64,000 nucleotides of DNA from Archangium violaceum (GCF_016859125.1 NZ_CP069338.1:8993501-9057500), one strand, 5' to 3'. Positions 1 to 9,763 are shown, counted from the first letter of the stretch. Notes: generated from the sequence alone by a model not told the origin. Numbers and translations: made by a program.

Positions 1-3000
1 AAATTCTTGAAGGAGAAGTCGGGGGTGATCTGCGGGTTGCTCTTCGCCTTCTCCTTCCCAACGATGAAGTCCCGCCTGTACTTGAGGCCTCCAACCACCT
101 TCTCGTCAGGAGGCCTGTTCGCGAGGATCGGGAGCGCGAGCTCGCCGGGTGTTGGCGCTTCGTCCAGGTTGGGCTTCTGACCCTTGGGGGCCCGCCAGTG
201 TTCGAAGACGATGTAGCCGGCGAGGGCGACGGGCCAGTTCGTGCGGCAGACGAAGGTTCCAGTGGAGAGGGGGCGGACCTTGCCGTCAGTCGTCTTGGCG
301 GTCCCTCCCGTGCCGAGCGCGAAGGTCTGTCCGGCGAGCTCGGGCTTGGGGACCTCGAGTGCCGAGGCCCCGGTGGTGAGTGGCTCGAAACGTTGCTCGT
401 TCCCGTTGGTGGCGTGCATTTCCCAGCTGCCCCAGAAGGGGAAGCGGGAGCGCCCCATGGCGACGCCGTCGGTATACGGTGTGCGGCTGAACACCCGTGG
501 TGCTTGGGCCGCGCCCGCCCCATCTTTCGCGGTGGCGAGGAAGCGCACATCGGTACCGTTCGTGCCGTCGGTCGAACCGTATCCGTGCTGCACCAACACG
601 GCCATCAGCTCCATCCCCACCCGTGGCTCCGGTTCCTTCCAGAGCAGACCAAAGAACATCGGCTTCTGGGTGCTGTCACCGCGCTTGAGCGTGCCAGGTG
701 GCCACGACTTCTTGAACGCAATGGCTTCCTTCTCGAGCAGGATGTCGATGAGCCACAGCGTCGTGACCGGGTGCATGTTGACGAGGCGGGCATCCTCGGG
801 CAGCAGGTGGTCGCCCGCGCCGAAGATGCTCTTCTCCTCGGCTTCAGCGCCGAGTACCGGGACCTCTCCGAACAGGTCGTTCTCGTCTTTTCTGCGGGCC
901 CACCAGCTCAGTGGCCGGAGGTTCTTCTTGAACGCGGCGAAGGCCACCTCATCGCTGGTATCCACGAGCGCTTCGAGGTGGCCGGCTTTTCCGCGGGCAT
1001 CGAGCTGGGCCTCGAGACCCTTTGGCGTCCACTCGTTCACGTGGTCCAGCACGAGGTTGCGCCAGCGATGAGACGCGGCCGTCTTGAAGAGCTGCGCGCG
1101 GCTCTCGAGCCGCTTCGGACGTGGGTTCTCACCCGACGCCAGGGGCACCTTGTCGAGGAAGAAGTGGGGAGACCAGAGCGAGAGCGCGTCCGCCTCCGCG
1201 GGCACGTTCAGCGTGACCTTTCCCTGGTCCGGATGGAGCTGGATGCGCTCGGATTTGAGAGGGGCACCCGCCTTCGTGTAGCTCACCTCGAGGATGCACT
1301 TCCCCCCGGCCTCCCCCTTGTACTGGTGCTCGTTCTTGAGGGTGATATCGAGGGGATAGGTGAAGGGCACGGCCGCGTTGCCCTCACTCGAGAAGAACGT
1401 ATTGCCGTCGTTGAAATACCGCGACACCACGCGGCCATACCCGTCCGTCGTCAGGCTTTCGACGATCTTCCCCCCGGCATCCCCGAGCATTTGCTGGATT
1501 TCGTTGGGGGCCTTCTCGTCCCGCGAGGAGGGCATGTCCAGGAAGTTGTTCTCCCGCTCTTCATGGACCGATTTGAACAGGCCATTCAAATCCCCTGCCT
1601 TGTTCTGGAGGAACTGGATTCCGCCCCCCTCGCCGCCGGGGGAGAACAGCTCCCAGTGCAGGTACCTCGGTAGATGCTGCGGGTCGACTGCCTCGGAGAA
1701 GGGGAGGCCTTTGGCGACGAAGCCGATCGTCTCACCCGCGGCCACGGGAAAGAGCGCGCGATCAAAGGTGACGATGGCCCCCTCCTTCAGGGCCTGGATG
1801 GCCTGGCTGACGTCCTCGGGGCTGGGCTTGCTCAGCGCCAGGACGCGCTCTTCGCTCCGGGCGGGCAGGGGCGAGGTGCGATCATGCACCTTGAATGTGG
1901 TCGCCTCCGGGTTCAGTGGCTCCTGGGACCAGAAGGTCTTGCCGACGTCGTCGCTGTTCGGGTCGAGGTTGACCACCCCGCCGAACTGCATCTTCAGGAG
2001 CGACGCCACCCAGGGCACCTTCTCGAACCCCTGGCTGTTCGGCTCCCACGGGGACGCGAGGTGCATGGAGAGGCTGTAGAGCGGATGGACCGTCTCGGAG
2101 TTGCCACCCCCCTCCGCCTTCTCCACGAGCTCGTGCCGGAGGAGGACGAAGCCCAGATGGCGTCCCTCCGTCACGTCGCGGACGTCGGGATTGTCTCCGC
2201 CCGTTCCTGGAGCCATGAGCCTCGCGGCCACGATGTACCCTGGCATGGCCGCCTGGACCGGAACCCTGGCTTCCGATGAGGGCTCCGGCTCCAGGTGCAC
2301 ACCGCCGTGCAGGTTCTGCTGGAGCCCCAGCGGGAAATAACCACCGGTCCCGCGCTCGTTGCGGACGTAGTACTTGAGCGGTGATTCGCGCTTCTGGTCC
2401 GCGCTGAACGGGAAGAACACCTGCGGCGGATCCTCATCGGGGAGTCCCTCGATGGTGTCGCGCAGGTACTCGAAGTGCATGTAGTCGTGGTAGTAGCCGC
2501 CCCAGTGAAACCCGTGGCTCGCGAGGATCTCCACGATCCTCCGGGGCATGTCGAACGGTTGACCCGCTTTGAAGGGATTCGTGTCCCAGTTGATGTCGAT
2601 CGCACTGCCCCAGGAGTGGTTGGAGAGCAGGTCCTTCTTGGCGGAGGTGCCTTTCCCGTAGGGGATTCTGTCCTCGAAGGTGCCACGCCTGCGATCTTCC
2701 TCGGCGCAGCGGATGTTCCAGTTGGGCCAGAAGTCGCTTTGCTTTCTCAGCTCCGCGTATTCAGGGCGGTTCGCGATGGCGGCCTTGACGCTGTCGTTCT
2801 GCTTGTAACGAAAGTAATACCCCCCGACCACGTGGATGATGTAGGGCAGGTTCTCGGCCTTGATCTTCTCGAACGCAGCCAGGAGGAGGTGCTCCAGCTT
2901 GCGGTTGATCTCCACGGTCATCGTCCCGGTCTTCTGCGGGCCAATGCCTGGCAGCTTCACCGGAACGATGTGGTTCTTCCTGAAGCTGTCGAGGACAGGG

Positions 3001-3146
3001 TTCTCGAGAACCCTTGATGTCTTGTCGAACCTGCTGCCGGTGCTGTCGCCTTCGAACGCGTCTTGGATCTGCGGAGGACCGTAGATCTTCCTGACGTCAT
3101 CCTTGGTGTGACAGACGTACTTCGGCTCTTGATGGCTATAGCTCAC
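1..3146 (-). CDS. Large peptidase with M15-like and M23-like domains (partial, 3' end outside window)
   Basis: An open frame runs from a GTG at 3146 to the left edge, about 1048 codons without a stop. Residues about 170-230 carry an M15-type (D-Ala-D-Ala or L-Ala-D-Glu carboxypeptidase) zinc signature, H177-SWGSAI-D184 and the later DYMHFEY with H224. Residues about 280-500 resemble an M23/LytM lysostaphin fold with inserts: PVQAAMPGYIVAARL, YSLSMHL (H362) and LHWELF (H497). The remaining ~550 residues are unrecognised. Both families cut peptidoglycan peptides, so a cell-wall hydrolase is likely. The GTG overlaps the upstream stop (GTGA), so the two genes are probably translationally coupled. 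No signal peptide is seen at this start. It could be a bacteriolytic effector or a wall-remodelling enzyme; the substrate is unknown. Confidence 0.75.
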   Translation of the reverse strand, partial: MSYSHQEPKYVCHTKDDVRKIYGPPQIQDAFEGDSTGSRFDKTSRVLENPVLDSFRKNHIVPVKLPGIGPQKTGTMTVEINRKLEHLLLAAFEKIKAENLPYIIHVVGGYYFRYKQNDSVKAAIANRPEYAELRKQSDFWPNWNIRCAEEDRRRGTFEDRIPYGKGTSAKKDLLSNHSWGSAIDINWDTNPFKAGQPFDMPRRIVEILASHGFHWGGYYHDYMHFEYLRDTIEGLPDEDPPQVFFPFSADQKRESPLKYYVRNERGTGGYFPLGLQQNLHGGVHLEPEPSSEARVPVQAAMPGYIVAARLMAPGTGGDNPDVRDVTEGRHLGFVLLRHELVEKAEGGGNSETVHPLYSLSMHLASPWEPNSQGFEKVPWVASLLKMQFGGVVNLDPNSDDVGKTFWSQEPLNPEATTFKVHDRTSPLPARSEERVLALSKPSPEDVSQAIQALKEGAIVTFDRALFPVAAGETIGFVAKGLPFSEAVDPQHLPRYLHWELFSPGGEGGGIQFLQNKAGDLNGLFKSVHEERENNFLDMPSSRDEKAPNEIQQMLGDAGGKIVESLTTDGYGRVVSRYFNDGNTFFSSEGNAAVPFTYPLDITLKNEHQYKGEAGGKCILEVSYTKAGAPLKSERIQLHPDQGKVTLNVPAEADALSLWSPHFFLDKVPLASGENPRPKRLESRAQLFKTAASHRWRNLVLDHVNEWTPKGLEAQLDARGKAGHLEALVDTSDEVAFAAFKKNLRPLSWWARRKDENDLFGEVPVLGAEAEEKSIFGAGDHLLPEDARLVNMHPVTTLWLIDILLEKEAIAFKKSWPPGTLKRGDSTQKPMFFGLLWKEPEPRVGMELMAVLVQHGYGSTDGTNGTDVRFLATAKDGAGAAQAPRVFSRTPYTDGVAMGRSRFPFWGSWEMHATNGNEQRFEPLTTGASALEVPKPELAGQTFALGTGGTAKTTDGKVRPLSTGTFVCRTNWPVALAGYIVFEHWRAPKGQKPNLDEAPTPGELALPILANRPPDEKVVGGLKYRRDFIVGKEKAKSNPQITPDFSFKN

Positions 3147-4051
3147 GGGGATTTGGCCTCGACGAACCTGCCCTTGGTCCACTTGAGCATCGACGTCTGT
3201 TTACCGGAGCCCGCGATGCTGAACACGATCTCGGGGACGCCATCCTTGTCGACATCCGAGACGTTCATCAGCTCGGTATCAGGCCCCTCGTCATTGCTCC
3301 TGTCGATGGACTGGAGCCGCTTCTTCTTGCGGACGTCATAGACCCGCAGGCGTACTTCGGTCCCCGATCCTGGTTGCGAATAGTAGTGCTCGAACGCGAA
3401 GACGCCCGGCGCGACGGGATGGATGCAGGTCGTGATGCGGTTGGCTTCGCAGGGGGCGGTGATGGAGTCGGTCACCAGGTTCTTCATCCCATCGCACGAC
3501 ACCACGGTGATCTTCTTGGTGTGTTGACCGCGGGTGCAACCCGCGTCCGTCGCCACCAGCAGCACGCCGTTCTTCTCCAGAATCCACGAGGAGGGATCGA
3601 TGACGGGATTCTTCCGGTCGATTTTGCAGGTGGGTGATTCGGTCACCAGATACGCGCCGGGACTCGTGAGGAAGGGGGGATACGCGTTCGTGTAGAGGTG
3701 GGTCATCTCGGTCTCCACCTTCCTCAGCGCCTCCTCGCCTTCCTTCTTGTCGGTGAACTTGCCGATCGTCCGGTAGACCTTGCCTTTCTGGCCGAAGAGG
3801 TAGCGATCCCCGGGCAGATCATAGGGCGCCATCGGATTCGCGGGATCGTATGGCTGCAAGGGTTTGCCGTCGTTCTTGCGCTCGCCGATCTCGATGCCGA
3901 GGCTCCGGCTGTCCCAGTTCGAGTCGCAGAGCGGCACCTCGTCCGCGCGTCCCTGGGCGGGTGCTCCGAGCACCACCAGGGCGCATACGGTCGAGAGGGT
4001 CCACCGCCCAGCGGTGGAGACGCGAGGAGCACGATCGTTGCCAGAGGACAT
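3143..4051 (-). CDS. Secreted protein of unknown function, coupled to the M15/M23 peptidase
   Basis: 302 codons from the ATG at 4051, chosen because an AGAAAGG-like ribosome site lies about 9 bases upstream; in-frame ATGs further upstream lack one. A short basic N-terminus (about 14 residues) is followed by a hydrophobic stretch ending APAQGRADE, a plausible Sec signal peptide, so the protein should be periplasmic or exported. Near the C-terminus the string DVDKDGVPEIVFS matches the calcium-binding turn of an FG-GAP/integrin-like repeat. Several Cys residues (SPTCKI, DAGCTRG, VSCDG, APCEA, TTCIH) could form disulfides. No enzyme family is recognised. The 4-base overlap with the downstream peptidase suggests the two products act together, possibly as partner or inhibitor; that is inference. 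Confidence 0.72.
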   Translation of the reverse strand: MSSGNDRAPRVSTAGRWTLSTVCALVVLGAPAQGRADEVPLCDSNWDSRSLGIEIGERKNDGKPLQPYDPANPMAPYDLPGDRYLFGQKGKVYRTIGKFTDKKEGEEALRKVETEMTHLYTNAYPPFLTSPGAYLVTESPTCKIDRKNPVIDPSSWILEKNGVLLVATDAGCTRGQHTKKITVVSCDGMKNLVTDSITAPCEANRITTCIHPVAPGVFAFEHYYSQPGSGTEVRLRVYDVRKKKRLQSIDRSNDEGPDTELMNVSDVDKDGVPEIVFSIAGSGKQTSMLKWTKGRFVEAKSP

Positions 4052-4369
4052 CGCGAATCGCCTTTCTGAATCCATGTGGGGGGGGGGTTGGACCCCGGGG
4101 GCCGCGTGCATGACGACAGGGGGAGCTTTCCCCCGAATGACGAGGGTCGCACGCGGAAATTCGGTTGGGGAAGGTGGGGCCACGGCATACGTCCGCGTAC
4201 CTCGAGCACCCCCTTGGATGGGGCGTGGGTCAGCACGAACGGCGTGTCGTGGTTTCCATGCGAGGGGCTCGGCCGGGGATTCTCCCCTCGGTTCCGAGCC
4301 GGCGCCTGCTCGCCTGTCCTGCGGGCTCCAGGGGCGCGGTGGGTGGCTCGCGCCCGTGGAGGGCTACAC
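4052..4369. other. Intergenic region between secreted-protein gene and hutH
   Basis: 318 bases without a convincing gene. It holds a run of nine G on the + strand near 4079-4087 and a small hairpin at 4119-4134 (GGGGGA, 4-base loop, TCCCCC). Both lie in the likely leader of the minus-strand secreted-protein gene. The region should contain that gene's promoter and the hutH 3' end; no clear -35/-10 pair was found. Confidence 0.5.
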
Positions 4370-5896
4370 CTACGCCGTGGCGCCGCGCACCACGCGCATC
4401 AACTCGCCGGAGTCGATGAGCTGGCTGACGGCCTCGATGTCGCGGTGGATCTCCCGGTCCTTCTCCATGGTGGGCACGCGGCTGCGCACCAGCTCGTGCG
4501 CGGCGCGAGGCCCGCGGCCGGCCTTCACCGGCAGCCGGTAGTCCAGCGCCTGGCTCGCCACCAGGATTTCAATGGCGAGGCACGTGCGGGTGAAGTCCGC
4601 CACCTGGCGACCCTTGAGGGCCGCCGTCATGCCCATGGACACGTGGTCCTCGCGGCCGGCCGAGGAGGGAATCGAGTCCACCGAGGCGGGGTGGCACAGC
4701 ACGCGGGACTCGGCGACGAGGGCCGCGCTGGTCACCTGGGCGATCATGAAGCCCGAGTTGAGGCCCGAGTTCTTCGCGAGGAACGGGGGCAGGTTGGACA
4801 GCGACGGGTTGACGAGCTGCTCCACGCGGCGCTCGCTGATGGCGGACAGCTGGGTGAGCGCCATCGCCGCCACGTCCATGGCCAGCGAGATGGGCTGGCC
4901 GTGGAAGTTGCCGCCCGAGACGATCTTCCCGCTCTCCACGAAGACGAGCGGGTTGTCCGTGGCGCTGTTGACCTCGACCTCGAGGATGCGCCGGGCGAAG
5001 GCGAGCCCCTCGCGCGCCGCGCCATGTACCTGGGGCATGCAGCGCAGGGAGTAGGGGTCCTGCACCTTGCTGCAGTTGACGTGCGTCTCCACCAGATCGC
5101 TGCCGGCGAGCAGCCGGCGCAGGTGGGCGGCGACCGCCTTCTGGCCCTCGTGGGGGCGCACGTCCTGGATCTCCGGGATGAAGGGCTTGTGGCTGCCGAG
5201 CAGCCCCTCGAGTGTCATGGAGCCGGCGATGTCCGCGACATTCGAGAGCATCTCGGCGCGCAGCTGGAGCAGGGTGCCCACTGCGCACATGGCCTGGGTG
5301 CCGTTGACGAGCGCCAGGCCCTCCTTGGCCTCCAGCACCACGGGCGTCAGCCCCGCGCGCTCGAGCGCCGAGCGGGCCGGCATCCGCTGCCCCTGGTAGA
5401 AGGCCTCGCCCTCGCCGATGAAGACGAGCGCCAGGTGGGCCAGCGGCGCCAGGTCACCCGAGGCACCCACGCTGCCGCGCTCGGGCACCACCGGCACCAC
5501 GTCCTTGTTGAGCATGTCCAGGGCCAGCTTCAGCGTCTCCAGGCGGATGCCGGAGAAGCCCTTGGCGAGCACGTTGCACCGCAGCAGCAACAGGGCGCGG
5601 GCCTCGGGCAGGGACATGGGCGTGCCCACGCCGGCCGCGTGCGAGAGGATGAGGTTGCGCTGCAGCTCGCGCAGGTCCTTCTTGTCGATGCGCACCTCGG
5701 CCAGGGTGCCGAAGCCGGTGTTGATGCCGTAGGCGGGGGCATCCCCGGCGGCGACACGGTCCACCAGTTCTCGCGAGGCCCGGACGCAGGCCTCGGCCTC
5801 GGGCGAGAGCTCCACGGTCACCTCGTTGTGGGCAACCTGCAGAATCTCCTCCAGCCGGAGGGTGTCTCCATCGATAAGAAGTCGGGGGCGGTACAT
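4370..5896 (-). CDS. hutH: Histidine ammonia-lyase
   Basis: 508 aa, the usual length for HutH. It deaminates L-histidine to urocanate, the first step of histidine utilisation, in the cytosol. The MIO prosthetic-group triad A145-S146-G147 sits in [14 protein letters not shown], and the YGINTGFG loop (residues 56-63) and SHAAGVG match HAL rather than plant PAL. Late motifs [14 protein letters not shown] and [12 protein letters not shown] are also present. The start ATG has GGAG about 7 bases upstream. The gene is divergent from lysC. No hutU, hutI or hutG is seen in the window, so it stands alone here. Aminomutases share the fold, but the motif set favours the lyase. Confidence 0.93.
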   Translation of the reverse strand: MYRPRLLIDGDTLRLEEILQVAHNEVTVELSPEAEACVRASRELVDRVAAGDAPAYGINTGFGTLAEVRIDKKDLRELQRNLILSHAAGVGTPMSLPEARALLLLRCNVLAKGFSGIRLETLKLALDMLNKDVVPVVPERGSVGASGDLAPLAHLALVFIGEGEAFYQGQRMPARSALERAGLTPVVLEAKEGLALVNGTQAMCAVGTLLQLRAEMLSNVADIAGSMTLEGLLGSHKPFIPEIQDVRPHEGQKAVAAHLRRLLAGSDLVETHVNCSKVQDPYSLRCMPQVHGAAREGLAFARRILEVEVNSATDNPLVFVESGKIVSGGNFHGQPISLAMDVAAMALTQLSAISERRVEQLVNPSLSNLPPFLAKNSGLNSGFMIAQVTSAALVAESRVLCHPASVDSIPSSAGREDHVSMGMTAALKGRQVADFTRTCLAIEILVASQALDYRLPVKAGRGPRAAHELVRSRVPTMEKDREIHRDIEAVSQLIDSGELMRVVRGATA

Positions 5897-5998
5897 GTGG
5901 GGCTCCGGAAGCAGCGGGTACGGCGTTCCTCGGGCGCACCCTATACCCCAACAACCGGCGGTCCGCAGCCCGTCCACCCCCAGAGTGTTCGGGAGCTT

Positions 5999-6027
5999 TT
6001 GACAGTCGGGGGTCGCCTCACTACCGT
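5999..6027 (+). promoter_or_regulatory. Putative sigma-70-type promoter of lysC
   Basis: A perfect -35 hexamer TTGACA (5999-6004) is followed, after 17 bases, by TACCGT (6022-6027), a weak -10. The expected transcription start near 6034 would leave a ~25-base leader holding the Shine-Dalgarno AAGGAGGA (6041-6048) before the GTG of lysC. No operator or attenuator is evident. Confidence 0.45.
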
Positions 6028-6058
6028 GACGCGCCGTTCCAAGGAGGAACCAGCCAAC

Positions 6059-7288
6059 GTGGCATTGATCGTCCAGAAGTACGGCGGAACGTCGGTCGGC
6101 GACATCGACCGAATCAAGAACGTGGCCCGCCGCTGCATCGCGGCGCAGGCCGCTGGGAACGACGTGGTGGTGGTGGTGTCCGCGATGTCCGGCGAGACCA
6201 ACCGTCTGCTGAAACTCGTCTCCCAGATCACAGACCGGCCCAGCGAGCGCGAGCAGGACGTGGTGGTGGCAACCGGCGAACAGGTGTCCATCGGCCTGGT
6301 GGCCATGGCCATCCAGGCGCAGGGCGGCCAGGCGACCAGCTTCATGGGTCATCAGGTGCAGATCGTCACCGACAGCACCTTCTCCAAGGCGCGTATCAAA
6401 CGCATCGACGCCGAGAAGATCGTCGAGGCGCTCAAACAGAAACACATCGTCGTGGTGGCGGGTTTCCAGGGACAGGACGAGCAGGGCAACGTCACCACGC
6501 TGGGCCGTGGCGGTTCGGACACCACGGCCGTGGCGCTGGCCGCGGCGCTCAAGGCGGACGCCTGTGAGATCTACACGGACGTGGACGGTGTCTACACGAC
6601 CGATCCCAACGTGTGCCCCGCGGCGCGCAAGCTGGACCGCATCTCCTATGAGGAGATGCTCGACCTGGCCAGCCTGGGTGCGAAGGTCCTGCAGATCCGT
6701 TCGGTCGAGTTCGCGATGAAGTACAAGGTGCCGCTCTGGGTGAAGTCCTCCTTCACGGACGACCCGGGCACTCTGGTGTGTGAGGAGGACAAGTCGATGG
6801 AGAACGTGGTTGTCAGCGGCATCGCCTACGACAAGAACGAGGCGAAGCTCGCCATCAACGCCGTGCCGGATACTCCGGGCGTGGCCGCGAAGATCTTCGG
6901 GGCGCTCGACGCGCAGAACATCGTGGTGGACCTGATCGTCCAGACGGCCTCCAGGGAGGGCCGCACGGATCTGTCCTTCACGGTGGGCAAGACGGACCTG
7001 TCCAAGGCGCGTGAGACCGTGGAGCGCGTGGCCAAGGAGATCCATGCGGGCGGCGTGGAGACGGATGGCGAGGTGGCCAAGGTCTCCATCGTCGGTGTGG
7101 GCATGCGCAACCACTCGGGCGTGGCGGCGAAGATGTTCCAGGTGCTCGCGGGTGAGGGCATCAACATCCAGCTCATCTCCACGTCGGAGATCAAGGTCAC
7201 CTGCCTCATCCACTCGAAGTACACGGAGCTGGCCGTCCGGGCGCTGCACACGGCGTTCGGCCTGGACAAGGCTCCCGCTGCGAGCTGA
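6059..7288 (+). CDS. lysC: Aspartate kinase (aspartokinase)
   Basis: 409 aa from a GTG with a near-perfect Shine-Dalgarno (AAGGAGGA) 10 bases upstream; the open frame extends far upstream but that part is antisense to hutH. The enzyme phosphorylates L-aspartate, the first step of the lysine/threonine/methionine/diaminopimelate pathway. It shows the N-terminal KYGGTSVG, the [19 protein letters not shown] nucleotide/substrate loop and [14 protein letters not shown]. Two C-terminal ACT domains (from about residue 265; [10 protein letters not shown] and [12 protein letters not shown]) imply allosteric feedback by an end-product amino acid. It is monofunctional, with no homoserine dehydrogenase fused. 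Length and domain order are typical. Confidence 0.96.
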   Translation: MALIVQKYGGTSVGDIDRIKNVARRCIAAQAAGNDVVVVVSAMSGETNRLLKLVSQITDRPSEREQDVVVATGEQVSIGLVAMAIQAQGGQATSFMGHQVQIVTDSTFSKARIKRIDAEKIVEALKQKHIVVVAGFQGQDEQGNVTTLGRGGSDTTAVALAAALKADACEIYTDVDGVYTTDPNVCPAARKLDRISYEEMLDLASLGAKVLQIRSVEFAMKYKVPLWVKSSFTDDPGTLVCEEDKSMENVVVSGIAYDKNEAKLAINAVPDTPGVAAKIFGALDAQNIVVDLIVQTASREGRTDLSFTVGKTDLSKARETVERVAKEIHAGGVETDGEVAKVSIVGVGMRNHSGVAAKMFQVLAGEGINIQLISTSEIKVTCLIHSKYTELAVRALHTAFGLDKAPAAS

Positions 7289-7291
7289 GCC

Positions 7292-7675
7292 GTGAACCGG
7301 ACCGGCGCGCTCGCGGTGGCCTCGCTCGGGCTGTTGGGCCTGGGTGTGGTGGCGCGTAGCCGCTGGCCGGACTCCGCGCCCGCGCTGGACTGTGAGCCCG
7401 GCGCGGTGCGCGTGGTGGACGGGATCGCGGTGTGTGGTGATGGCGCCGCCCCCTCCGCCCCGCAGCGCCTCGTGTTGGGGCAGAAGCTGGACCTCAACTC
7501 GGTGTCCGAGGACGACCTCGCGAGGGTGCCCGGGATTGGGCCCTCGCTCGCTCGCCGTCTCATCCGGGCCCGGGAGGACCAGGGCCGCTTCGCCTCCTGG
7601 GCGGAGGTGGCGGCCGTCCCCGGAGTGGGAGCCGCCCGGCTGGAGACCCTCCAGGCGACGACCGAGCTACGGTAG
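7292..7675 (+). CDS. ComEA-like helix-hairpin-helix protein
   Basis: 127 aa from GTG, 3 bases after the lysC stop. A hydrophobic N-terminus ([16 protein letters not shown]) could be a signal or membrane anchor. The C-terminal ~60 residues hold two HhH hairpins, [15 protein letters not shown] and [14 protein letters not shown], preceded by [11 protein letters not shown], the classic ComEA 'LNxAs' lead-in. ComEA binds incoming double-stranded DNA in the periplasm during transformation; small HhH proteins of this type can have other DNA roles. Placement behind lysC is probably incidental co-transcription. DNA binding is well supported; a competence role is inference. Confidence 0.8.
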   Translation: MNRTGALAVASLGLLGLGVVARSRWPDSAPALDCEPGAVRVVDGIAVCGDGAAPSAPQRLVLGQKLDLNSVSEDDLARVPGIGPSLARRLIRAREDQGRFASWAEVAAVPGVGAARLETLQATTELR

Positions 7676-7711
7676 GCGCCAGGGCCCCGAGGCGTGTGAT
7701 AAGCACTCCCT

Positions 7712-9763
7712 GTGGAGATCGCCTGCCCCCAGTGCTCGATGCAGTACGCGCTCGACCCCCGGTTGCTTCCGCCAGGGGGTGTTCCGGTGCAGTGCACCCG
7801 TTGTAGCCACATCTTCATCGCCGCTCCGCCGGGTGCGGCGGCTCCTCCTCCTCGTCCGGCGGCTCCCCGTCCCACCGCGCCCAACCCGAGCCCGAACCCC
7901 AGCCTGAACTCCACGTTGCTCTATGGCGACGCGGGTGGGGCCGCGCAGCAGCATCCCATCGGGACGACGCAGACCTTTGGCGCGGTGCCGAGGATTCCGT
8001 CGGTGGCTCCCGTGGGGCCGGCGGGCCCCAGGCCCCAACCGGCTCCGGCGGGGGCGGTACCCGCGCCCCAGACGACGCAGGTGTTCGGCGCGGTGCCCAA
8101 GCCTCCGCCCGCGGCCAGGCCTCCGGCGGGGGCGGTACCCGCGCCCCAGACGACGCAGGTGTTCGGCGCGGTGCCGCAGCCGCGGGCCAGGCCGCCCTCC
8201 GCGGCGACGACGCCCCCCTTCGGCTCCATGCCGCAGCAGGTGGCTCCCGTTGCCAGGCCCCCGGCGGGCACCACGGCGCCCGCGCCCCAGACGACACAGG
8301 TGTTCGGTGCCGTGCCCGCGCCCCAGACGACGCAGGTGTTCGGCGCCGTGCCCGAGGTTCCGCCCAGGGCACAGGCTCCGGCGATGCCTCCGCCCGGTCA
8401 GCCCGCGACGGGGACGTTCTCGCAACCTCCGGGGCTGATGCCTCGGGCCGCGACCGAGGAGCGGCTCCCCGAGGCCCCGGCCCCCAAGCCAGGGCCGTTG
8501 GTCGGGGTCGCGGCGACGACGCCCATCGAGCTTCCCGACGAGATCCTCGACCAGTTGAACCGCCCGCTCTCGGAGTTGATAGCGGAGGGCGCTTCCTCTC
8601 CCGAGAACCCGCAGTCCCAGGCGGGAGGGCCGGTGCAGGCCCTGTCCAAGCCTCTCGAGCTGCCGCCGGCATTGCTCGATGGGTCCGTCGACATCACCCC
8701 CAAGGAAGGCCGCGGCAAGCGCCCGGAGCCGGGTCGCAAGGGCCGGAACCTGCTCATCGCGGGAGGCGTGCTCGTGCTCGCCCTGACGGCGTTCCTGACC
8801 TCGCCGGCGTGGCTCACGAAGTCCAACGCCATGCCGCACGAGGTGCGGGTCGCCCGGGACGAGGCGGTGGTGTTGCTGCGGCGGGACGATGCGGCCTCGA
8901 AGGAAGAGGCCCTCTCCCGGTTGAAGGCCCTGTCGGCCGCGCACCCCCAGAACGTCGAGCTCCTGGCGGAGGTGGCGAGCGCGCTCGGCATGCATGTGGA
9001 CGACACCCGTGTCCAGGTGGCCACGCTCCAGGCGAAGGTGCTGCGGCTGCAGGCTCGCATCAGTCGCCTCAAGCTGGCCCGGTCGCCGGCCGACTGGCAG
9101 AGCCGTGTCAACACGATGCAGGAGGAGCTGACCGCCACCCAGCGGGAGCTGACCCCGCTCGACGAGCGCGCCAAGGTGCTCTCGAAGGAAGCCGTGCAGG
9201 TGCTGAAGCAGCTGGGAGCGGCTCCCGAGAAGGAGTCCCGTGAGGTCGCCCTGGCTCGTCTTCGGGGCAGTGCCATGCTCAGCAGCATCCTGGGCGGGGG
9301 CGAGGCGCTCGGCATGGCCGTGAAGCTGGCCCAGGCGGACCTGCGGGACTGGAGCACGGTGGCGATGGCCGAGTACGTCCTCAACTACGCCACGCCCACG
9401 GAGCCCCAGATCCAGGAGTCCATCGCCGCGCTGGAGCGTCTGCGTGAGAAGGACAACACCTTCCTGCGTGCCTATGTGCTGGGAGCGCGCATCGCCCTGA
9501 CGCGCAAGGAGACGGCCGTCGCGCAGTCGCTGTTGGACGCCGTCATCACCCTCAACCCCAAGCACGAGCTGGCCCAGCAGCTTCATTCGTACGCCGGGGA
9601 GCTGGCGAAACAGGAGTCCGAGCCCGAGCCAATCCCGCCGGCTCCCTCGCCCGAGGTCGAGCTCCCTCCGGCCGTCGATCCGGATGCCACCGCCTCGTCG
9701 GACGCCGGGGCCGAAGCCACCGCTCCGCTGGCTCCCTCTCTCGAGGCCACCCCTTCGCCCTGA
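7712..9763 (+). CDS. MJ0042 zinc-finger protein with repetitive linker, one membrane helix and TPR-like region
   Basis: 683 aa from GTG. Residues 1-35 form a zinc ribbon with two CxxC pairs (CPQCS...QCTRCS), the MJ0042/zinc_ribbon type. A Pro/Ala-rich, low-complexity linker (about 40-330) contains five near-copies of TTQVFGAVP. A single transmembrane helix (about 346-366, LLIAGGVLVLALTAFL) follows, then a periplasmic helical region with coiled-coil character (LQAKVLRLQARISRLKLA) and TPR-like pairs (FLRAYVLGARIALTRKETAVAQSLLDAVITLNPKHELA), ending in an acidic Pro-rich tail. The layout recalls the myxobacterial gliding proteins AgmX/GltJ, which also carry an MJ0042 finger on a long linker, but no GYF domain was seen. 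Function is unknown; a cytoplasm-to-envelope tether is plausible. Confidence 0.75.
   Translation: MEIACPQCSMQYALDPRLLPPGGVPVQCTRCSHIFIAAPPGAAAPPPRPAAPRPTAPNPSPNPSLNSTLLYGDAGGAAQQHPIGTTQTFGAVPRIPSVAPVGPAGPRPQPAPAGAVPAPQTTQVFGAVPKPPPAARPPAGAVPAPQTTQVFGAVPQPRARPPSAATTPPFGSMPQQVAPVARPPAGTTAPAPQTTQVFGAVPAPQTTQVFGAVPEVPPRAQAPAMPPPGQPATGTFSQPPGLMPRAATEERLPEAPAPKPGPLVGVAATTPIELPDEILDQLNRPLSELIAEGASSPENPQSQAGGPVQALSKPLELPPALLDGSVDITPKEGRGKRPEPGRKGRNLLIAGGVLVLALTAFLTSPAWLTKSNAMPHEVRVARDEAVVLLRRDDAASKEEALSRLKALSAAHPQNVELLAEVASALGMHVDDTRVQVATLQAKVLRLQARISRLKLARSPADWQSRVNTMQEELTATQRELTPLDERAKVLSKEAVQVLKQLGAAPEKESREVALARLRGSAMLSSILGGGEALGMAVKLAQADLRDWSTVAMAEYVLNYATPTEPQIQESIAALERLREKDNTFLRAYVLGARIALTRKETAVAQSLLDAVITLNPKHELAQQLHSYAGELAKQESEPEPIPPAPSPEVELPPAVDPDATASSDAGAEATAPLAPSLEATPSP
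7960..8352 (+). repeat. In-gene repeats encoding TTQVFGAVP units
   Basis: Four 35-base near-identical units begin at 8063, 8141, 8282 and 8318, with a diverged one at 7960-7988; all keep the reading frame. Around the first two, about 53 bases are identical (8045-8097 and 8123-8175), a 78-base period. They look like recent in-frame duplications in the disordered linker of the zinc-finger protein, not an intergenic array. Confidence 0.8.

Noticed and set aside
198-1673. A + strand frame of 491 codons over the M15/M23 gene
   Set aside because: No recognisable domain, whereas the minus strand carries two peptidase signatures in a continuous frame.
4076-6058. Upstream extension of the lysC frame to 4076 giving a 1070-aa protein
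   Set aside because: The extension is the antisense of hutH with compositionally odd sequence; the aspartokinase family length fits the GTG at 6059 with AAGGAGGA.
4370-7249. A 959-codon minus-strand frame spanning hutH and the opposite strand of lysC
   Set aside because: Only the part from 5896 down is HutH; the rest is antisense to lysC, whose + strand product is unmistakable and has its own promoter and ribosome site.
7960-8352. Regularly spaced repeats that might suggest a CRISPR array
   Set aside because: The repeats keep a reading frame, encode TTQVFGAVP, have uneven spacing and lie inside a gene; no cas genes are near.
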